The notes under the pieces are model-generated. The model searched no databases. It was not told the origin of the DNA and saw only the letters and a program-made list of their open reading frames with translations. From an uncultured Dehalococcoidia bacterium (GTDB lineage Bacteria > Chloroflexota > Dehalococcoidia > Lucifugimonadales > UBA3495): a stretch of DNA of 64,000 nucleotides. Position 1 is the stretch's first letter. The number at the start of each line of letters is the position of its first letter. The position numbers and the translations under genes are program-made. Positions 31,551-42,700 of this stretch are shown here, one piece after another. Where the stretch lies: the NCBI GenBank assembly GCA_951812535.1, contig CATOSK010000011.1:1-64000 (forward strand). The letters run 5' to 3'.

Positions 31551-33074
31551 TCAGCCGCCGCCCCGGCGCTCACCGCCGGAGCCGTGCTCACCGCCGGACT
31601 CTCTCCCGCCATGCTCGCCACCGGACTGGCTGCCGCCGCGCTCTCCGCCGGCGCCGTGCTCGCCCCCGCCTTCACCGCCGCCCACCTCGGCGTGGGCTAT
31701 CCAGCCGGTGAAGGATGCCTGGGCCGCCGGCAGGTTGACTGCCAGCACTGCGCCGGGGGCCAGGTCCACCGGTGTGGTCGGACCGAGCTCGGTCCCATTG
31801 GAGAGGTGAACTTCGATCCTGACGTTGCTCAGGGCGTTGTTGGTGGTGTTCTCCACCGTGCCGCTGAAGGCATTGCCGGCAGCGTCGTAGTTCAGGATGA
31901 GGCGGGCGCCGCCGCGGACTGCGTCGAAGGTCTCATCCGGCGCCAGCATGTTGGCGCTGCCCTCTTCGCCGCGTGAGCCGGACTCAGGGCCTTCGCTGCC
32001 GCCTTCACTGGAGCCTTCACCGCCGGGGCCGTGACCCTCTCCGCCGGCTCCCTCGCCGCCGCTGCCCTCAGCGCCCTCTCCCCCGGTGTGAGGCTGCGGT
32101 CCCGGGCCGCCGCAGTCGAACACTTCCATGTGGACCACGTACCCGTCGAAGGCCACCCCGGCCAGGCTGGGCTCACTGCTGACCGACACGCTGGTGGTTG
32201 CCTGCTGACCGGGGGCCAGGTCTCCCAGCACGTCCGGGCCAAGCTCCCCAACCGTCTGCGTTCCCGACTTCAGGTGGGGTTCCGCCTGCACGTAGCAGAG
32301 GGTCTGCGGGGTGGTGTTCTCAACCGTTGAGTTGACCGTCTGGGTTGCCGGATCGTACCACGCGGAGATGGCCAGCCCACCGAGGACTCCGTTCCAGGTC
32401 TGGTCCAAGGGGGTGATGGGGCTGGACATGGCGGCCTCCATTGCCGCCTCGTTACCCGCTCCGCCGCTCTCGGCGCCTTCGGGACCGTCCGGCCCGCTCT
32501 CGCCGCCGCCACCCTCACTGCCCTCGCCGCCCGCCTGGCCGCCCTCGGTTCCGCTGCCCACCTCGGCGTGGGCGATCCAGCCGGTGAAGGACGCAGCTGT
32601 CGCGGGCAGGTTGACATCCATCGTCTGACCTGGCGCCAGGTCCACCGGGGCCGTCGGCCCAAGCTCAGTCCCGTTGGAGAGGTGCACCTCGATCCTGACC
32701 TGGTCCAGGACGTTGTTGGTGGTGTTCTCCACCGTGCCGCTGAAGGCATTGCCGGCAGCGTCGTAGTTCAGGATGAGGCGGGCGCCGCCCCGAACCGCGT
32801 CGAAGGTCTCACCGGGGGCCAGGGTGGCGCCGCTGCCTTCTTCGCTGCCGGAGCCGCCGGACTCCCTGCCGCTTTCTCCGCCGGGGCCGTGCCCGCCGCC
32901 GGACTCGCCGGGGCCGTGCTCGGAGACCTGCTGGGTTGTCGTTGCGCCGTTGGAATCGCGTCCTTCCGCCGACCCGGTGTCGACGGCGCAGCCGAACAGT
33001 ACCCCGGCGCCGAGCAGGGCCGCGAGGACCGGTCCAACCAGGTACGTCCTGTTCTTCAACTTCATCCGAATCAT
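31551..33074 (-). CDS. Gly/Glu-rich lipoprotein with three FxLYD-like domains
   Basis: 507 residues; ATG after AAAGGAGTGAACAG. An N-terminal helix ends in the lipobox VLFGCAVD, so it should be a lipid-anchored surface protein. Domains 1 and 3 are near copies (ETFDAVRGGARLILNYD, SGTVENTTNN, EVHLSNGTELGP, FTGWIAHAEVG). Domain 2 is a diverged version with two cysteines. All recall the FxLYD/immunoglobulin-like fold of envelope proteins. The linkers are long Gly/Glu/Ser/His tracts (SEGGSEGPESGSRGEEGS) and the C-terminus is a similar tract. The function is not known. It is adjacent to a two-component system on the same strand, about 130 bp away. Confidence 0.7.
   Translation of the reverse strand: MIRMKLKNRTYLVGPVLAALLGAGVLFGCAVDTGSAEGRDSNGATTTQQVSEHGPGESGGGHGPGGESGRESGGSGSEEGSGATLAPGETFDAVRGGARLILNYDAAGNAFSGTVENTTNNVLDQVRIEVHLSNGTELGPTAPVDLAPGQTMDVNLPATAASFTGWIAHAEVGSGTEGGQAGGEGSEGGGGESGPDGPEGAESGGAGNEAAMEAAMSSPITPLDQTWNGVLGGLAISAWYDPATQTVNSTVENTTPQTLCYVQAEPHLKSGTQTVGELGPDVLGDLAPGQQATTSVSVSSEPSLAGVAFDGYVVHMEVFDCGGPGPQPHTGGEGAEGSGGEGAGGEGHGPGGEGSSEGGSEGPESGSRGEEGSANMLAPDETFDAVRGGARLILNYDAAGNAFSGTVENTTNNALSNVRIEVHLSNGTELGPTTPVDLAPGAVLAVNLPAAQASFTGWIAHAEVGGGEGGGEHGAGGERGGSQSGGEHGGRESGGEHGSGGERRGGG
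31683..31945 (-). repeat. Intragenic direct repeat, copy encoding domain 3 of the lipoprotein
   Basis: About 263 bp closely matching 32559-32821 at a fixed offset of 876 bp. Conserved third-codon positions indicate recent duplication or gene conversion. Confidence 0.8.
32559..32821 (-). repeat. Intragenic direct repeat, copy encoding domain 1 of the lipoprotein
   Basis: Partner of 31683-31945. The longest identical stretches cover the LILNYDAAGNAFSGTVENT coding segment. Confidence 0.8.
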
Positions 33075-33856
33075 CTGTTCACTCCTTTCGTGAAATGCCT
33101 TTGACAGGACTCACGATAAGGGGGAAATGTCGCAGAAATTTGTCAGCGGCCGGGCCCCAAACGCCAACCGTGAGCGGCGGGCATGGGGACGTGGGGTGGA
33201 TACGCCGCTCCTCGGAAGCAACGATGTTGGCAGGGCCGTTCCACCGCCCTCGCCTGCATCACCAGGTTCCTGGGATCCCGGCGGCCTTCCCGGAACACGT
33301 GGAGCCCGACGATCAACTAGGCGTCCCCGGTCTCGTCCTTGACGGTGACGAACATCGTGACCTCCTGCCCTTTGGGGCGCGGCCGGGCGATGGGCCACCC
33401 CGTCACCAAGACTTCCTCTCCTTCACAGGCGCAGTCCACGGCAGCGGGTTGCGGTGACGGGGCCCACTTCCGCTGTTGGGAGGTGTTGGGGTTGTTACTG
33501 TCCACGAAGGGGATGACCCTCCGAGCTTGGGCTTGTCCTGGTATGCGCCACCGACCGGTCTGCGTAGGACCCAGTGTATGACTGGTGGGACTGCCTCGGC
33601 AGCATCTACCACGAGATCAGCAGCGCCGGGGACGTCCTGCGGGTCAATGACACCTCCGACGAGGATGCCCTGGATATCCTTCCAATCCGGTGCTTAACTG
33701 AAGCGGAGTGTTGGTTGCCCCCGGTCCCGGGCGTGAGCTCCGGTTGTGCCTGAGGCGCCGAAGGTGGCAGCGCCGCCGGATGGAGAAACCATCTCAATAG
33801 GGACGGATTGTTGCCGGCAGCGGCCGGCAATCGACGCTGCTTCCCTGGCTTGAAAG
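33075..33856. other. Gene-poor, apparently degraded interval
   Basis: No full-length gene. On the minus strand, 33317-33450 encodes GEEVLVTGWPIARPRPKGQ then FVTVKDETGDA, which resembles the OB-fold of DnaE/DnaE2-type polymerases (G..V.VAG...R.RP...F.TLEDETG) before a TAG; this looks like a remnant. On the plus strand, about 33565-33752 reads a stop-free stretch (DWWDCLGSIYHEISSAGDVL) of unknown origin. Both are low-confidence fragments. Confidence 0.35.
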
Positions 33857-35404
33857 CTATTCCGGGAAGAGGGTAAGGACAACGGCGTAGCGGCCGAGGG
33901 TGTCTTCCTTCTGGTTGCCGAGAGTGTAACTCACCGCGGCCGAGCCGATTGCCTCCTCGAGAATGGCCTGGCCGTCCACGTACTCGCCATCGGCGTAGAC
34001 TTCCAGGTCTTCCGGGTCCAGCTGCCGGATGATCTCGTTCAGGTTGGCGTAGACCAGGCCGTGCCGGACACCTGGGAGGAGGTCCAGCACCCGCCGGTAC
34101 TGGGGGTTGGAGTCGAGGGCATCGCCCCCTTCCCGCTGCAGCTCGACGGCGTCCGCCAGGGTATCCTCGGCCAACCCGAAGACCGACTGCCCGCGGCTGA
34201 AGACGTAACCGGGGGAGTACTCCTAGTCCTCCGGATAGTGGACCAGCGCATCCCGGTCGGCGCCCACGTCAACCTCCTCGAACCGGATGTCCACCTCGTT
34301 CTGAAGAAGGTCCAGAATCTCGTCGGCGGTGTCGGCGAGGGTGTCCTCGCCGCCTTCGTCGTAGGCCAGCAGGATAGCGACACTGGGCGGGTGGTCTTCC
34401 TCAATATCGCCGTATTCATCGAGTGAGAAGTCCCAGCCGGCCACGGAGAGCTGCCCCTCCAGATGGTCGAAGAGGTCCTCCTCCAGGTCGATGCCGGTCC
34501 ACTCGTCGAAGACCGCGATGCCCAGGTCGATGAAGAAATCGAACCCGGACCGTCTCGATGCAGTGGGCAGGCCGCTGATGTCCAGCTCGTCCTCCAGGGA
34601 CTCGATTCCGTCGTTCAGTTCATCGATGGTGTAATCGCCGCCGACGTCGGCGATCTCGTACTCCTCCAGGGTTGCGCGCCAGTTGTCCAGGTCGGGGTCG
34701 AAGGCGGCGGATATGAGGAACCAGGCGTCTTCCGGGACCATGCCGGCGGGCACATCCAGGTCCGGGAACTCCAGGGAATGTTCCAGGAGGGATGGGAGGA
34801 CCAGTTCGGCGGCAAGGGACCGGTCGCCCCAGGATGCGGAGGCGGCGAGCCACCCGGGGTCCGGGCCCAGCCCGGCCACGGGTGGCTGGGGCAGTCCCCA
34901 GTAGAGTTCCCGGTCCAGGTAGGAGGCCGCCTCCTCATAGACGACGTAGACTGAGGCGAAGCGGTTTTCGGAGAGGGCGGAGCGGGCGGCCTGGAAGTCC
35001 TCGTCGTCGGCCAGGGTCTCCTCCAGGTCTCCGTTGATGCCGTCAATGACCTCTTCCAGGAAGTCCTCGGAGCTGGCGACCACCAGGAAGTCGCCGGAGA
35101 GGCCAAAGGACGTCTCGTCCCAGCCCGACTCGTCGACCCAGATGTCGAAGCCCTCGTAGGAGTCAGACTCGAAATCCCCGGCTCCCACATCATCCCGCCA
35201 GGCGTCCAGGAAATCTTCGGCGGCGTCCTGGTCGCGGACCCCGGCGGTGAGCGCGGCCAGGTGTTCCTCGTCCCGGTCCTGGGCCACGACGGCTGCGGAG
35301 AGGTCGGGTCCGGCCCATTCCTTGAGGTCCTCGAAGTCGTAGTCGAGGTCGTCCTCGAACTCCTCCACCCAGTAGTCGTAGAGGTCCTCGAATTCGGGGA
35401 TTTC
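33857..35404 (-). pseudogene. DUF3352-type protein, 5' truncated and interrupted by an in-frame amber
   Basis: Two track ORFs (34223-35368 and 33857-34174) are one frame: HYPED, TAG at 34223-34225, then EYSPGYVFSRGQSVFGLAEDTLADAVE continues with no gap. The content is highly acidic with DUF3352-like segments (LAALTAGVRDQDAAEDFLDAW, GDFLVVASSEDFLEEVIDG, WLAASASWGDRSLAAELVLPS). The family's N-terminal membrane anchor and about 100 residues are missing: upstream codons run into a TAA at about 35405, and an IS3 end begins at 35450. The gene is therefore disabled at both ends. Function of the family is unknown. Confidence 0.65.
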
Positions 35405-35449
35405 GTTTTATAACCTCTCGAAAGACCCGGCATAATTGCCGCAGAGGGA

Positions 35450-36223
35450 TGACCTGCTCCCCGAAAACTGGTCCGGCCTGAATGCGAGTTTTGTGGGATG
35501 ACCTAAGCTTGTGGAATAGGAGGTTCGTCCCATGAGGAAATCCCGGTACAGTCCCGAGCAGGTGGCTTTCGGCCTGCGTCGGGCGGAGGAGGGCACGTCG
35601 GTGGCCGAGGTCTGCCGCAAGATGGGCATCAGCGGATCTACCGGCTCTACAGTCAGGAGGGCCTGATGCTGAGGAAGAAGAGACCCAAGCGGCACGTATC
35701 GTGCCAGAGGCGGGTGGAGCGGCCGGTGGCCGCGGGAGCGGATGAGATCTGGTCCATGGAATTCATGAGCGACGAGATCTTCAATGGGCGCCGGATCACG
35801 CTCTTGACGATAGTCGATAACTTTACCCGTGAGAGTCTGGCCATCAAGGTCGCGGCCAGCATCAAAGGGGAAGCGGTCGTGACGGTGCTGCAGCGGCTGA
35901 TGGAGCAGCGTCGCCTGCCCGGACCATCCGGGTTGACAATGGCCCCGAGTTCACTTCGAAACGCCTGGACCAATGGGCCCACCTTAGCGGGGTGTAACTG
36001 GACTTCAGTCGTCTTGGCAAGCCCACGGACAACGCCTTCATCGAGGCATTCAACGGCCGGTTCAGGCGGGAATGCCTCAATGAGAACTGGTTCCTGTCCC
36101 TGGAGGATGCCGAGGAGAAAGTGGAATCCTGGCGGAAACACTACAATGGGGAAGGGCCCCACAGCGCCCTGGGCAACCTGTCCCCCGGGGAGTTCGCCGT
36201 ACTGGCGGAATTGGCTGACTGAC
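35450..36223 (+). mobile_element. IS3-family remnant (orfA/orfB fused by deletion, frameshifted)
   Basis: The left end tgacctgctccccgaaaa fits the terminal repeat of IS407-group IS3 elements. OrfA starts at 35532 (MRKSRYSPEQVAFGLRRAEEG, VAEVCRKMGIS) and is cut after about 36 codons. The sequence then jumps into mid orfB (RLYSQEGLMLRKKRPK, ADEIWSMEFMSDEIFNGRRI, LTIVDNFTRESLAI). OrfB changes frame near 35920, has a TAA near 35998 (HLSGV stop LDFSRLGKPTDNAFIEAFN) and ends GEFAVLAELAD at 36221. No right terminal repeat is seen. It is inactive. Confidence 0.8.
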
Positions 36224-36504
36224 CCGCAAAACGCTCACAATGGCTGGTACAGGGAATGGGGCAAGACCCTTCCTGAGTATCCCGCAACGCGCTGAAACCG
36301 GTGCGTGCCAAGATGTAGCCCGTCTCCAGTGTCATGCGCTCCTCACCGGTAAGTCCTGCCCTCACCCTTTGATCAGCCTATCAACGTCTGGACCGCTCTA
36401 AGAACCTCCCGAACCCCTGCGAAACCCGGTTCTCGTCATTCCTTTTCTGTCAGGACTCCACCAAACAGCAAAACCGGTAGGGATTGTCCCGTGGCCAGCG
36501 GCCG

Positions 36505-38896
36505 TCAGATCAGCACCAAGAGCCCGTCCTGGACTTTCAGGTCGGGTCCTCGTTCCACCGCGGCCAGGAGTTCCCCGGCCAGCTCAATCCCCTTCACCTT
36601 GTCGATGTTGGCGTTGCTGATGTCCCAGGACCTGGCCGGCTCGATGCAGTTCTGGCAGCCGGAGGAGCACCGGCAGCTGGCCGCGATTTCAACGCCCTTC
36701 GCCAAGGCGACGTTCCAAACGCTGAACACCTTCTTAGCGACTCCTATTCCGCCCGGATAGTTTTCGTAGCAGTATGCGGCCGGTTCGTTGCCTGCCCCGG
36801 AGTAGGTGCTGGTGTCGAACCGGTCCGACGGGATCACGAACATGGCGCCGACGCGGATCATGTGCTCCACCGCGCCGATGCCGTCGACCGCGGCGGTGCC
36901 CTGGGGGATGTCGATCCAGAAGGGATCCAGAAGGAATGAAGATTGTTCAGGAAGAGGGCGTCGGGGTCCCCTCCGGTCCTGAGGGTCTCGCCGTTCCGTT
37001 CGTCCACCAGCTTGTAGCCAGTGAAGTTCATCACGATGTTCAGCGAGCCGTGGAATACGCTTATGTTCCCGTAGCCAAGGCCATCTAAGATGTCGGACCT
37101 GGAAAGGACTGAATAGAATCCCCCCTCGGTTCTCAGGTGCGGTTCCGAGTCCTCCAGGACAACGGTCTGCTCCTCGTGGGACCGGACGTGATAGCGCTGT
37201 CCGAAGAAGGGAAAATCGCTCCGATGCAGGCTTCCCGGAACCGGCGCATGGCGGAAATCTGGCCCATCTCTTCGGCGTTTCTGCGGAGGGCGAATGACTG
37301 GCTGATGCCGCCTCTCAGGTTCAGGCGGGGCTGGGGCTTGAAACCCCTGGGCACCGTCCCCTGGGTCTTCTGCGCCGCGTTGTAGAACGGGGTCCCGAGG
37401 ATGGCTTCCTCCGGGGGCCTGCCCTCCCCGCCCGTCTCTTCGGCCAGGGAGGGCAGGTGTCTCCCGATGAGTTCCTCATTGGCCGGGTCGACCACCAACT
37501 CGTCGAAGGGCTTGTTCAGGAAGGCATCCAGGTTGCCCACGAAGAAGCGGTCGGTGGGGTCGTTCATGGCGTAGAACAGGACGAAGGCATCCCGGGCCCA
37601 GCTCCGTCCAGCGCGTCCGATCTGCTGCCAGGCGGACATGATGCTGGGGGGGAATCCTGCCAGGATCACCCCGTCCAGCTCGCCGACATCCAGCCCGATT
37701 TCCAAGGCGTTGGTGGTGAACACCACCTTGATTTCGCCGACCTTGGTCCTTTCCTGGACCCGCTGGCGTCGTTCGGCGCCCAGGCCGGCGTGGTACGCGG
37801 AGAGTTGGCCGGGGTCCAATCCCAGTTCAGAAGCCCGGCGGCAGGAGTTGCTGAAGGCGGCCTCCAGGAACCGCTTGGTCGGGCAGAACACCAGCACCTG
37901 AAGGCCCTCCGCCAGGGCTGCCAGCGCGGCCTGCCCGACCCGCAGCCGGAGAATGTCCCAGTACTGGTAGTCGGGGATCTCGGGTTGGACGACAATGAAC
38001 TCCCGCCTGGGCCGCAGCACATTCCTGGCCGACACAACCTCCACATCCCGCCCGGTGAGGGACCTGGAATGCTCCCCGGGATTCGCGCAGGTAGCGGTGG
38101 ACAGGAACACCTGCGGGTGGGCCCCGATGCGGTCCAGGTGGAAGAACCGCCCCAGCAGGAGGGCCATGTTGCTGCCGAAGAAGCCGCGGTACTCGTGCAT
38201 TTCGTCGATGACGATGTAGCGCAGGGACCTCAGGAACTTGGCTCCTTCGGAATGCCTGTCCCATGACTCCCGGTTCCCCAAGGCTGCCACCGCATGGTTC
38301 TCCTGGTCCACGCCTTCAGCGAGGGTGGCTTCGACGGAATGAAGGACCTTCCGGTAGTCTACGGGTTCCCAGATTGCCTTATCTTCGGCATATTCGGGAG
38401 GGGCGCCCTTCGGGGACAGGAATAGGTAGCTCCTGCGCGAGCGAGGGTACCGCGCTTCCAACGCTTGCCGGTAACGGGTCAACTGGTCGTCGTGTTCCCG
38501 GTAGGCTATCTTGTTCTCGATGGCGCGGACGAAGTTCGCCCGTCGGGTCAGGACCAGGATGTCCAGGGACCCAGCCCCGGCTTCAACCTCCTTGGCCCAC
38601 TCTCTCACCACCGTAGTCCCCGACCAGTTGGAGGACCCAACCTCTTCCGGGGTGAGCACGCCTGATTCCGCCAGGAAATGCTTGAGGAAGCAATCGCCCG
38701 CCCCGTGGCTCTCCCGGGGGTTCAGCAGCCACGCGATAACATTGGAATGGGGATCCTCCTTACCAGATACTCATAGGATACTGAGGGGGTCGAACTCCCT
38801 GGTCAGTCGCTCCAGTTCCTCCAGGTCAGGATGGCCGATGGCGAACTCCTCCAGGAGTGAGATCTGTATCGAGGATTCCAGTGATTCCGAAGCCAT
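36505..38896 (-). pseudogene. PD-(D/E)XK nuclease fragment fused to a DUF1998-type DEAH helicase, multiply broken
   Basis: Reading from the ATG at 38896: MASESLESSIQISLLEEFAI, FDPLSIL, an in-frame TGA, then KEDPHSNVIAWLLNPRESHGAGDCFLKHFL, which matches the start of PDDEXK_4 nucleases, with DILVLTRRANFVRAIENKI following. Near residue 180 the sequence switches to a superfamily 2 helicase lacking motif I: LRYIVIDEMHEYRGFFGSNMALLLGRF, STATCANPGEH, TTNALEIGLDVG, QQIGRAGR. A frameshift near 37200 and an 11-bp duplication at 36913-36934 break the C-terminal part, whose remnant carries the zinc cluster CRCSSGCQNC typical of DUF1998 helicases. It looks like a deletion fused two neighbouring defence or repair genes, followed by decay. 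Confidence 0.75.
36913..36934 (-). repeat. Frameshifting 11-bp tandem duplication
   Basis: gatccagaagg occurs twice back to back. Removing one copy restores the reading frame between the HSFWIDIPQGTAAVDG segment and the downstream VEHMIRVGAMF segment of the helicase remnant. Confidence 0.85.
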
Positions 38897-38908
38897 CACG
38901 CGTATCTC

Positions 38909-39040
38909 CTATCCAGGGTTGTCTCTGGAGGTGACCATGTAAGAGCCGTCGGCGTTGGTATACACCGCGTCGCGTGTGCCCGCGAGACCGAAGACCAACC
39001 CGAAGCCTGGAGTAATGACCTGAGCGTAGAACCCGCCCTC
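38909..39040 (-). pseudogene. C-terminal fragment of an unidentified protein
   Basis: A stop-free stretch reads GFYAQVITPGFGLVFGLAG then TRDAVYTNADGSYMVTSRDNPG and a TAG, 13 bases before the nuclease ATG. It has the look of the end of a real gene whose 5' part was lost when the IS701-type sequence arrived. I do not recognise the family. Confidence 0.35.
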
Positions 39041-39079
39041 CGCCGGTCAACCCGGGCTGGCGCCGGGCCACCGCACACT

Positions 39080-39736
39080 CTCGGAGCCGTCGAGTATGAA
39101 TGCCCCCTTGCCCACCTCCTCCGCCAGCAAACAACGCGAAGGGGATTCCAGAGTCCACCGCCGACTCCAGCATCACACGGGCCAGTTGCCCCTTGGTCTG
39201 AAAGCAAACACCCTCAGGCACTCCGGCCTTCCGTCTGCGTTCCCGGTCATCAGCCCTCACCTGGGGCAGGTACATTTCCTGGTCCAGCAGGGTCTCCTCC
39301 TCCTGGAACCAGCGCAGGCCAAGAATACGCCGATCTGACAGTTGTAGATTCGCCCTGCCGTGCCGCTATACCGGCGGTGCACCCCAACCGGCTTGTTCCC
39401 ATTCTTCCGGAACCCGGTCTCGTCCACCACCAGGACCGCGGCAGTGTCGGCCAGATACTCCACCACATGCCTCCTCGGATCATCGCGGAACAAGTTGGCA
39501 TCCCAGCGGTAGTTGTACAACGGGCGCTGCACTCCGTCGGGAGTGGCGTCGCCCGCCCGCTCCGCCAACTGCCAGCCGTTCTTGCGCTCCACCGGGCCGA
39601 GCAGCCCCTTCAGGTATTCCAGCACACGACGGCGCGGCTCGGTACGCCTGAACCTCACTCCGATACACTCGTGCACCCGGTCCAGTCCCTCGGCCCACCG
39701 GGCAACCTCCGCCACGTAATCTCCACACCCAACCAC
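39080..39736 (-). pseudogene. IS701-type DDE transposase remnant
   Basis: The first frame (39257-39736) carries [53 protein letters not shown] and [18 protein letters not shown], characteristic of IS701-family transposases (first catalytic Asp in VVDETGF). A frameshift near 39270 moves to [27 protein letters not shown] and LARVMLESAVDSGIPFALFAG, after which homology stops. The C-terminal third is missing. It is non-functional. Confidence 0.8.
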
Positions 39737-42700
39737 GCCCTCACCTCAGCGGCACTCAGCTGCCCCGATTCTGCCCGCTCTTGATCTGCTGACCTGCTTG
39801 GTCTTGTGGGTGTGCGGGGCTATTCTCGCGGGCAGCGTCTGCCATAAGGCCGGGCCACGGGGATGAGCTGCTCCGCAACCGGCGCGAAGCCACTGATCCC
39901 CGCATCGAGTCCTGTCCCCGGCTCTGTCCCGGACAATGTGCGGGCTGCTTACTAATACGACCGGTCCACTTTGTGCACCGGATCGTGGCCGAGCCCATCG
40001 TGTTCCAGATGCACGTTAGCCTCGGCCGCCGCGGACCGGATCGCGCCGCCGTTCAATTGCAGCGTATCTGCCAGCACCGCGATGCCCTGGGTTGAGATGT
40101 TCGGCTGCACCACCTCGTAGGAGAAGACCAGATCCGCTGTGCCGCTCCCGCTCTCGTACACCGCCCACTTCTGGCCCCAGTGCGCCGGGTCCATGTCGAT
40201 TCTGAGCTGCGGCGCGCCCTCGACCTCGACCGCCTCGCTAAACGACAGCCGGACGCGGATCGTCTCGCCGAGGCGGTAGGTGGCGTCGTCGCCCGCATCC
40301 GAGACCACTTCAACCCCGGTCACCCCCAGCGTTTTCGGCACCGGAACGCCGGAGAAGTCCGCCATCTGCTTGCCCTCAGAGTCCCACAGGCCGGGTTCGC
40401 CCACCGGGCGCGCGTAGCCCAGCGTGACCGTCACTCCGGCGCCGTCGGCTGTGTACGCCGCGCTCTGCACCGCCGGCGCTCCCACAAGGCGGAACGCGGA
40501 CGCCTGCAGATCCCTGCCCATGTCCAGCGTCCGGTCGAACTTCATCGTCACGCTCCTGGCACGCGCCGACGAGCGGGTGAATCCCGGCGGGTTGCCATCG
40601 GCCGGGACCTCCACGCTCCCCTCCACGCACCAGGACAACCGCGCGTTGGTCGCGGTCTCGTTCGAGTATCCGATCGCTTGCAAACCGTCGAAGTTCTGCA
40701 GGTGGGGTGGAGTGCTCGCGGAGGTCTTTTTGTAGCTCACCGTAAATGGGATGGCGCCGGCGCACGGATACACCGGGTGCTCCAGTTGCAGCACGGCATC
40801 CTTACCCTCCACCGAGAAGGAGACGACGTTGACGTATTTCACCACGTCGTCGTTAGTCTCGTCGGAGGCCAGCGGATAGTTGAGCGTGTACCTGTCCGGA
40901 GCCGGCTCTTTGCCCGGATCGAGAGGCTTGTCGTAGGTCAGCGATAGACGAGCGCCGGCCACGGACACCGATTGCAGCTCCGGCTTGCCGGTGCCGGTGG
41001 CGGTCAGCACCTTTGCCGCAGGGAACGTCGGCACGGCGTTGTCCGCCAGGTCCAGGATCGGTTTAGTCCCGCGCGTGTAGGACACTTTGACCGTTGTCCC
41101 GGAAGCAATCGCCGAGTTCAGGGTCAGGACGACAGCGTTGTTCACGATGGCGACGGAGTTGGGGTTTACCGCACTATTCGTGCCTACGGTCATGCCGAAG
41201 TTGCCGGTTACCGGTACCGAGAATTCGTCCAGTGTCTCGTCGAAATACAGCGCCACCTTGGACGTCTCGGAGCCGGAAGTTGCCACCGTCTGCACGGCCG
41301 CGCCGGCGCGGTAGTTCGGGGGTATTCCGTCGTACACCTTCTCAACCCTGAAGCTATCGAACGACAGCACGTCATTCCCGTCAGAGTCCTCGAGCGGGTT
41401 GGAGGCTGGCTTTGTGTAGTACACCCTGGCCGACTCGTTGGCACGGACCGCCTTTGTCAGCGTAACCGTGACTTTCGCCCCTGAGACTGTCACCGTGCCA
41501 GTGCCTGAGATGGTACGCTTGTCGTCATCGAGGTCGTCGGTCCAGACTTCGAACGCGCTCCCAGCCGGCGCGGAATCCCCGTCCAGCGTCCCGTCGAAGA
41601 CCAGCGTCAGCTCCAGGCCCTTCACGGTCGCGTGCCACGGCTCGGGTCCCGCCGGGCCCGGGGTGTTGTTCGTCACCGCCAGGTCCACGAACGCGGGCGC
41701 CATCTTTCCGCTGGCGCCCGCGCCTTTCAGCAGCCCGGTGTGGTCCCTCAACTTGTAGGTCAGCCAGACGGTGTCGCCTGCCTGGGCGGGGTCGCCCAGC
41801 GTCATTTGCAGCTTCTCATTGCTGTCGCCCGTCACCGAATTCACGGACGGGTGCTGGTAGCCGTTGCGGTTGCCGGCGCCGACGCTTCCGGCGCCCCGTA
41901 CGGAGAAGTATGAGGCCAGGTTGGCCGTGTCCACTGACGTGTTCAGCGACTTGTCGTAAGTCACCGTCAGCGAAGCGCCGTTCACGGTCGCGCCTGTGGG
42001 GACTGGCCCCCTGTCACTCGACGTCTTGCTGCCGTCGGCCTTGGAAGACGGAACACCCGTGTCGGGCAGGCCGGTCTTGTACCGGTTCACGCTGCCGCCA
42101 GTCTCCACGCTCTTGACGGCGGTTGCGCCGCCCGGCCCGAAGAACAGCTGGCCCGACTCCAGGGTCTCCACAAACATACCGTCCGTATCCGAGTCGCTGG
42201 TAGTTACCGTGTAGGAAAAGCGGACCGTTATCCCGCCGTGGAGCACGCTTTCCATGTCCATGGTCTTGCTGGCGCCGCTGCCGTCCGTCCCCAGGTTCAG
42301 CCTCAGCTGAGGTCCAGTGCCGGGAACGACGACCGGCTCGCTGAACTCCGCGTCTACCAGCACTTTGTCGCCCAGGACGAAGGTGTCATTGACGCCATCG
42401 GCGTCCGAGTCGTACGTCGGCGCCGAGACGAACCGCACCAACTCGATTGCCGCTTTGGGCTTGGCATAGCCATGAAGGTCCATACGGACAGAGCCAACGC
42501 CGTCCTTCCACTCCGTGTCATCTTTCAGTCTATTCACGTGCCCCTGTCCCCCGGCTTTGATGCTCCATCCCTCCACGCTTCCCGTGTCATGAAGACCGCT
42601 GGTGGTGACATAGATGATTGAATCCTTGGTTCCGGTGCTGACGTCGATCACCACCCAATACTTGGTGTTGGCTCGGAGGTCGATGCCCTCGCCGGGCACG

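Noticed and set aside
34223-34225. TAG in the DUF3352 frame as a pyrrolysine or recoded amber codon
   Set aside because: No methylamine or Pyl context, other genes here use TAG as a normal stop, and the gene is also truncated, so decay is the better reading.
38774-38776. In-frame TGA in the nuclease-helicase frame as a second selenocysteine codon
   Set aside because: The codon falls where PDDEXK_4 relatives usually have Gly (VLG/ILG), not Cys, there is no redox motif around it, and the same gene has other lesions; a nonsense mutation is simpler.
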